Shown: positions 61,286 through 64,000 of the stretch, one piece after another
How positions within the stretch are numbered: the stretch's first letter is position 1
Layout of the letters: each line of letters opens with the position of its first letter
Assembly (NCBI RefSeq): GCF_905404315.1
Contig: NC_066311.1
Span: 3,720,001 to 3,784,000 of the forward strand
Length of the DNA stretch: 64,000 nt
Direction of reading: 5' to 3'
Source of the DNA: Leptidea sinapis
Lineage: Eukaryota > Arthropoda > Insecta > Lepidoptera > Pieridae
The notes under the pieces: model-generated
Told to the model about the DNA's origin: nothing
Database searches by the model: none
What the model saw: only the letters and a program-made list of their open reading frames with translations
Translations under genes and position numbers: made by a program

Positions 61286-61466
61286 TACTCTTTGTGTAAT
61301 TACTGGGCAAATGAGACTTAACATCTTATGTCTCAAGGTGTCGAGCACAATTGTGGTGCCGCTCAGAATTTTTGGGTTTATCAAGAATCCTGACCGGTAC
61401 TGCATTAGAATCGGCAGGGCTTATCAGTTACCATCTGCTGAACGTCCTGCTCGTCTCGTCCCTTAC
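61286..61466 (+). repeat. Family D element, 3' two thirds
   Basis: GTAATTACTGGGCAAATGAG to GTCCTGCTCGTCTCGTCCCT, TA. A-tail lost; followed immediately by a perfect inverted repeat. Confidence 0.82.
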
Positions 61467-61505
61467 TGTGTCTGTTAGTCAGCATATTACTGACTAACAG
61501 ACACA
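61467..61505. repeat. Hairpin with 16-bp perfect arms
   Basis: TGTGTCTGTTAGTCAG, loop CATATTA, CTGACTAACAGACACA. Confidence 0.95.
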
Positions 61506-61814
61506 ATAAACTATCTTTTTATATTCAAATAACCCACTTCTGTAATTTAATAAACTTCCAAACCAACTTTGTATAAAAAGCTTAAAGAAAAACTCTCGAT
61601 AAAAAGGACAGCTTACGTCCGACAGGTTCCTGTTGTTGTAGGGCTTCGCGGATGTTACATCCTGGACACCAGAACTTCCTCATCGTACTAATATGATGTG
61701 AATACTTTTTGTTCGTATCGCCAGGTATCGCTAACTTTGAAGAGTTTTTGTGACACTTCATATGATGCATATAGCGTATTATTTTCGTGAACCGTGCAGG
61801 TAATCGATAAAACT
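61506..61814. other. Unassigned DNA
   Basis: GGTTCCTGTTGTTGTAGGGC and GACACCAGAACTTCCTCATC are GC-richer but unassigned. Confidence 0.3.
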
Positions 61815-62168
61815 TTTTTTTTATGAAAATAAGGGACAAGACGAGCAGGACGTGCAGCTGATGGTAATTGATACGCCCTGCCCATTACAATGCAGTGCCG
61901 CTCAGGATTCTTGAAAAACCCCAAAAATTCTGAGTGGCACTAGAACTGCACTCGTCACCTTGAGACAAAAGATGTTAGGTCTCATTTGCCCAGTAATTTC
62001 ACTAGCTACGTCGCCCTTCAGACCGAAACACAGTAATGCTTACACATTACTGCTTCACGGTAGAAATAGGCGCCGTTGTGGTACCCATAATCTAGCCGGC
62101 ATCCTGTGCAAAGGAGCCTCCCACTGGTATCTAGCCGGCATCCTGTGCAAAGGAGCCTCCCACTGGTA
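61815..62168 (-). repeat. Family D element with 39-bp terminal duplication
   Basis: Full length, both hairpins well preserved. The 5' terminal 39 bases (TCTAGCCGGCATCCTGTGCA onward) are exactly tandemly repeated at 62091-62129 and 62130-62168. Confidence 0.9.
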
Positions 62169-62274
62169 TAAACGACCTCTAGTATAGAGTGAAGTGATGA
62201 TTTCTTTTGTTTAATGGCATATAATGATCTGGATTTTTGAAGGATCCAAAATTCTGATCATCATATTTGCACTC

Positions 62275-62400
62275 ATTCAAATTCAAATAGTTTTATTCAA
62301 AACAGGTTTTAAGATCACTTTTTGAACTTTTAAAACTACCCTCATTCGAAATAGTATGCGTCAGACCTGAGAACGGGCGCAAGAAACTCAGCTGACTTTT
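62275..62400 (-). repeat. LINE family A 3' terminus
   Basis: TTCAAATTCAAATAGTTTTA, GATCACTTTTTGAACTTTTA, GACCTGAGAACGGGCGCAAG, AAACTCAGC. Confidence 0.78.
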
Positions 62401-62579
62401 TTTTTCTCAATTTAGGTTTAAAGATCATTTATTCTCATTAAAAATATTACAAACTGTCACTTACATGAGAACAATATTTATAAATAATAAACTATGAATC
62501 ATACGTATGATAAACAGGTATAAAACTAAATATAAGTGTGTGCACTAGACAAAGGAAGTGTCATCTGTAATACATTTGG
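62401..62579. other. Unassigned AT-rich spacer
   Basis: Nothing recognised. Confidence 0.3.
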
Positions 62580-62755
62580 CTAAACGGAGCTTGTATAAAT
62601 TAAAAGATTTTTTTAATTTTTTCAGAGATTAGCCGGAACAAACAGACAGACAATTTTTTTTTTATTATTTTGGTGTATGTACCGTATATTCGTATACGTG
62701 TAGTAAAAACAGTTATTTCAATATTACAAACAGACACTCCAATCTTTTTTTACAT
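62580..62755 (-). repeat. Helitron-like fragment, inverse of 3345-3500
   Basis: TCAGAGATTAGCCGGAACAA, ACAGACAGACAA, GTACCGTATATTCGTATACG, ATTACAAACAGACACTCCAA are complementary to 3345-3500. Confidence 0.55.
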
Positions 62756-63080
62756 AGATGACCCATACGTGTCATGAAAAATGACAATGTCATGACCGTT
62801 GATATCGTTGAATGTTGTAAATATTTTTATTAAAAGGATCGTATTGTTTCACATTCGTTCTAGAGTCGCTTCTTGGCTCTACGTTCTTGAATACGACATA
62901 TACCTGCCGGAGTTACATCGAGATAAGTTTAGACAAGCAATTCATCGGATAATTTACATACAATTTTGATTGTTATTGAAGTGAATCGCTTTTTACAACG
63001 CTTCAAATTTTTTCGTCCATCTATCATATTATGTTACATCTGGCCGAGTAGGGTGAAGACGAACCATTAATTTCAACAAC
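62756..63080. other. Unassigned; flank paralogous to 58.98 kb
   Basis: CTTCAAATTTTTTCGTCCAT, CTATCAT at 63000-63027 matches upstream of the 59.05-kb tRNA-like sequence. Confidence 0.35.
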
Positions 63081-63155
63081 TGGCACAGTAGTCAAGGAGC
63101 TAGAAAGCTCCGGTTTTCGGAGGGATTATGGGTTCGAACCCTTAGTTTAGAAGAT
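63081..63155 (+). repeat. tRNA-like sequence, diverged paralogue of 59052
   Basis: AACTGGCACAGTAGTCAAGG, AGCTAGAAAGCTCCGGTTTT, perfect B box GGTTCGAACCC. A box and stems are eroded. Confidence 0.45.
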
Positions 63156-63185
63156 TTAGGATTACTAAGTTTGAAGTATATTATA

Positions 63186-63420
63186 TAAATAATAATAATA
63201 AATAAATATTGACACATTTTTACACAAATTATCCTTCCCCAAACTAGGCAAAGCTTGTACTATGGGTAACTTAAACATACATAAATACTTAAAAACATTC
63301 ACGACTCGCAAACATACATTCATATTCATCATAGAAATGATTGCATCTACCGAGATTCGAACCCGGGACCTCTAGCTCAGTAGGCAGGGTTAATAACCAC
63401 TGGGCTATAAGGGTCGTCTG
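63186..63420 (-). repeat. tRNA-derived SINE (family E), near full length
   Basis: AATAATAATAATAAATAAAT tail, ACAAATTATCCTTCCCCAAA, then CCGAGATTCGAACCCGGGAC (B box complement), AACCACTGGGCTATAAGGG (A box complement). Confidence 0.85.
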
Positions 63421-64000
63421 TATGAATAAGTATTTCAGTGGAATAAATAAGGACTAATAATTAATAAATATATTGATAAAATAAATAATAAAACTAAAAT
63501 AAAAAATCGTATTAAATTTAATTCAGACTTTATATAACTTTTTCTTAATTGTATAGAGCGTATTATTATTCTTATATTCATATGTTATTTGTAAAAAAAA
63601 TGCATGGTTGTTTTATAAGATATATACTTACTGTTTTTGCTTTGCCAAATAACTTACTTCCCACGTGCGTATGAACATAAGAACATCTGTATTGATAAAT
63701 GGAAAACCGGTTTTTTGTTTAGTTATACTGCGAAAACCGATCGGAATAATACTTATACCATAAGATGCACTTTGTTTCGGAGAAGGTTTTAGTATATATT
63801 TTTAGTAATTACTTATCCGTATCAAATATTTTTTGACTTAGAAATACCAATATACATCATAAAAGTAGGGGTGTTTTTCTTACATTTAAGTCGGTTCGAT
63901 TCCCAGACGAGGCAAGTAATTTTTAGAAAATCTTTTAATGCAGAAGTACTAACTTTTAAGCCTATTTTCGATATTTAAGGTACTTTCCCTTTGGTCCCAT
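63421..64000. repeat. AT-rich end of window with family Q repeat and a B-box-like motif
   Basis: 63728-63830 (ACCGATCGGAATAATACTTA, CGGAGAAGGTTTTAGTATAT) is the inverse of 32240-32345. GGTTCGATTCCCAGACGAGG at 63894 resembles the 3' half of a tRNA-derived SINE head. No gene. Confidence 0.4.

Overview
This is eukaryotic, AT-rich nuclear DNA from an insect, almost certainly a lepidopteran and probably a butterfly. The evidence is the repertoire of interspersed repeats: non-LTR (LINE) 3' ends, an abundant hairpin-rich A-tailed SINE-like repeat, tRNA-derived SINEs, Helitron-like elements ending in CTAG with A|T targets, and hAT-like and mariner-type DNA-element remnants, several of a style I know from butterfly and moth genomes. 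There are no bacterial operons, ribosome-binding sites, rRNA genes or CRISPR arrays. Most long reading frames are LINE fragments or chance.

The one convincing host gene is a coding exon at 49205-49614 (+). It encodes a 133-residue Cip/Kip-type cyclin-dependent kinase inhibitor, the family of fly dacapo and vertebrate p21/p27. It has an N-terminal cyclin-binding RxLF, a near-canonical CDK-binding segment (KWNFDFENEKPLDGKYEW) and two further RxL-type motifs at the C-terminus. A good polypyrimidine/AG acceptor precedes it. The flanks (about 48.45-53.0 kb) are the most repeat-poor part of the window and probably hold the intron, 3' UTR and downstream sequence. Upstream exons and the promoter were not identified.

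Layout. 0-6 kb: LINE 3' ends, a decayed reverse transcriptase, a SINE nested in a MITE, a Helitron-like element. 6-14 kb: LINE tails, a long-armed foldback element, RTE-like tails, hairpin SINEs. 14-18 kb: a SINE split by a Helitron, a LINE C-terminus, a LINE endonuclease fragment split by another LINE. 18-25 kb: pseudo-tRNA, a 114-bp tandem duplication, a Jockey-like fragment, THAP-like exon remnants, a hAT-like MITE. 25-36 kb: LINE tails, RTE tails, Helitrons, double-palindrome scars, an RTE copy with a 16-bp target-site duplication. 36-46 kb: MITE with perfect 8-bp TSD, hairpin SINEs, an internally deleted mariner, a degenerate ~58-bp satellite. 46-54 kb: Helitron, then the CDK-inhibitor locus. 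54-64 kb: several copies of one LINE 3' end, an unidentified decayed ORF, a MITE split by two LINE fragments, tRNA-like sequences.

Family labels used below are mine: A, B, C, I, K = LINE 3' ends; D = hairpin SINE-like; E = tRNA-derived SINE; F = Helitron-like; J, L, P, Q, R, S = unclassified repeats; M = hAT-like MITE. All identifications are by eye. Repeat boundaries are good to about 10-20 bases unless a target-site duplication or terminus is cited.
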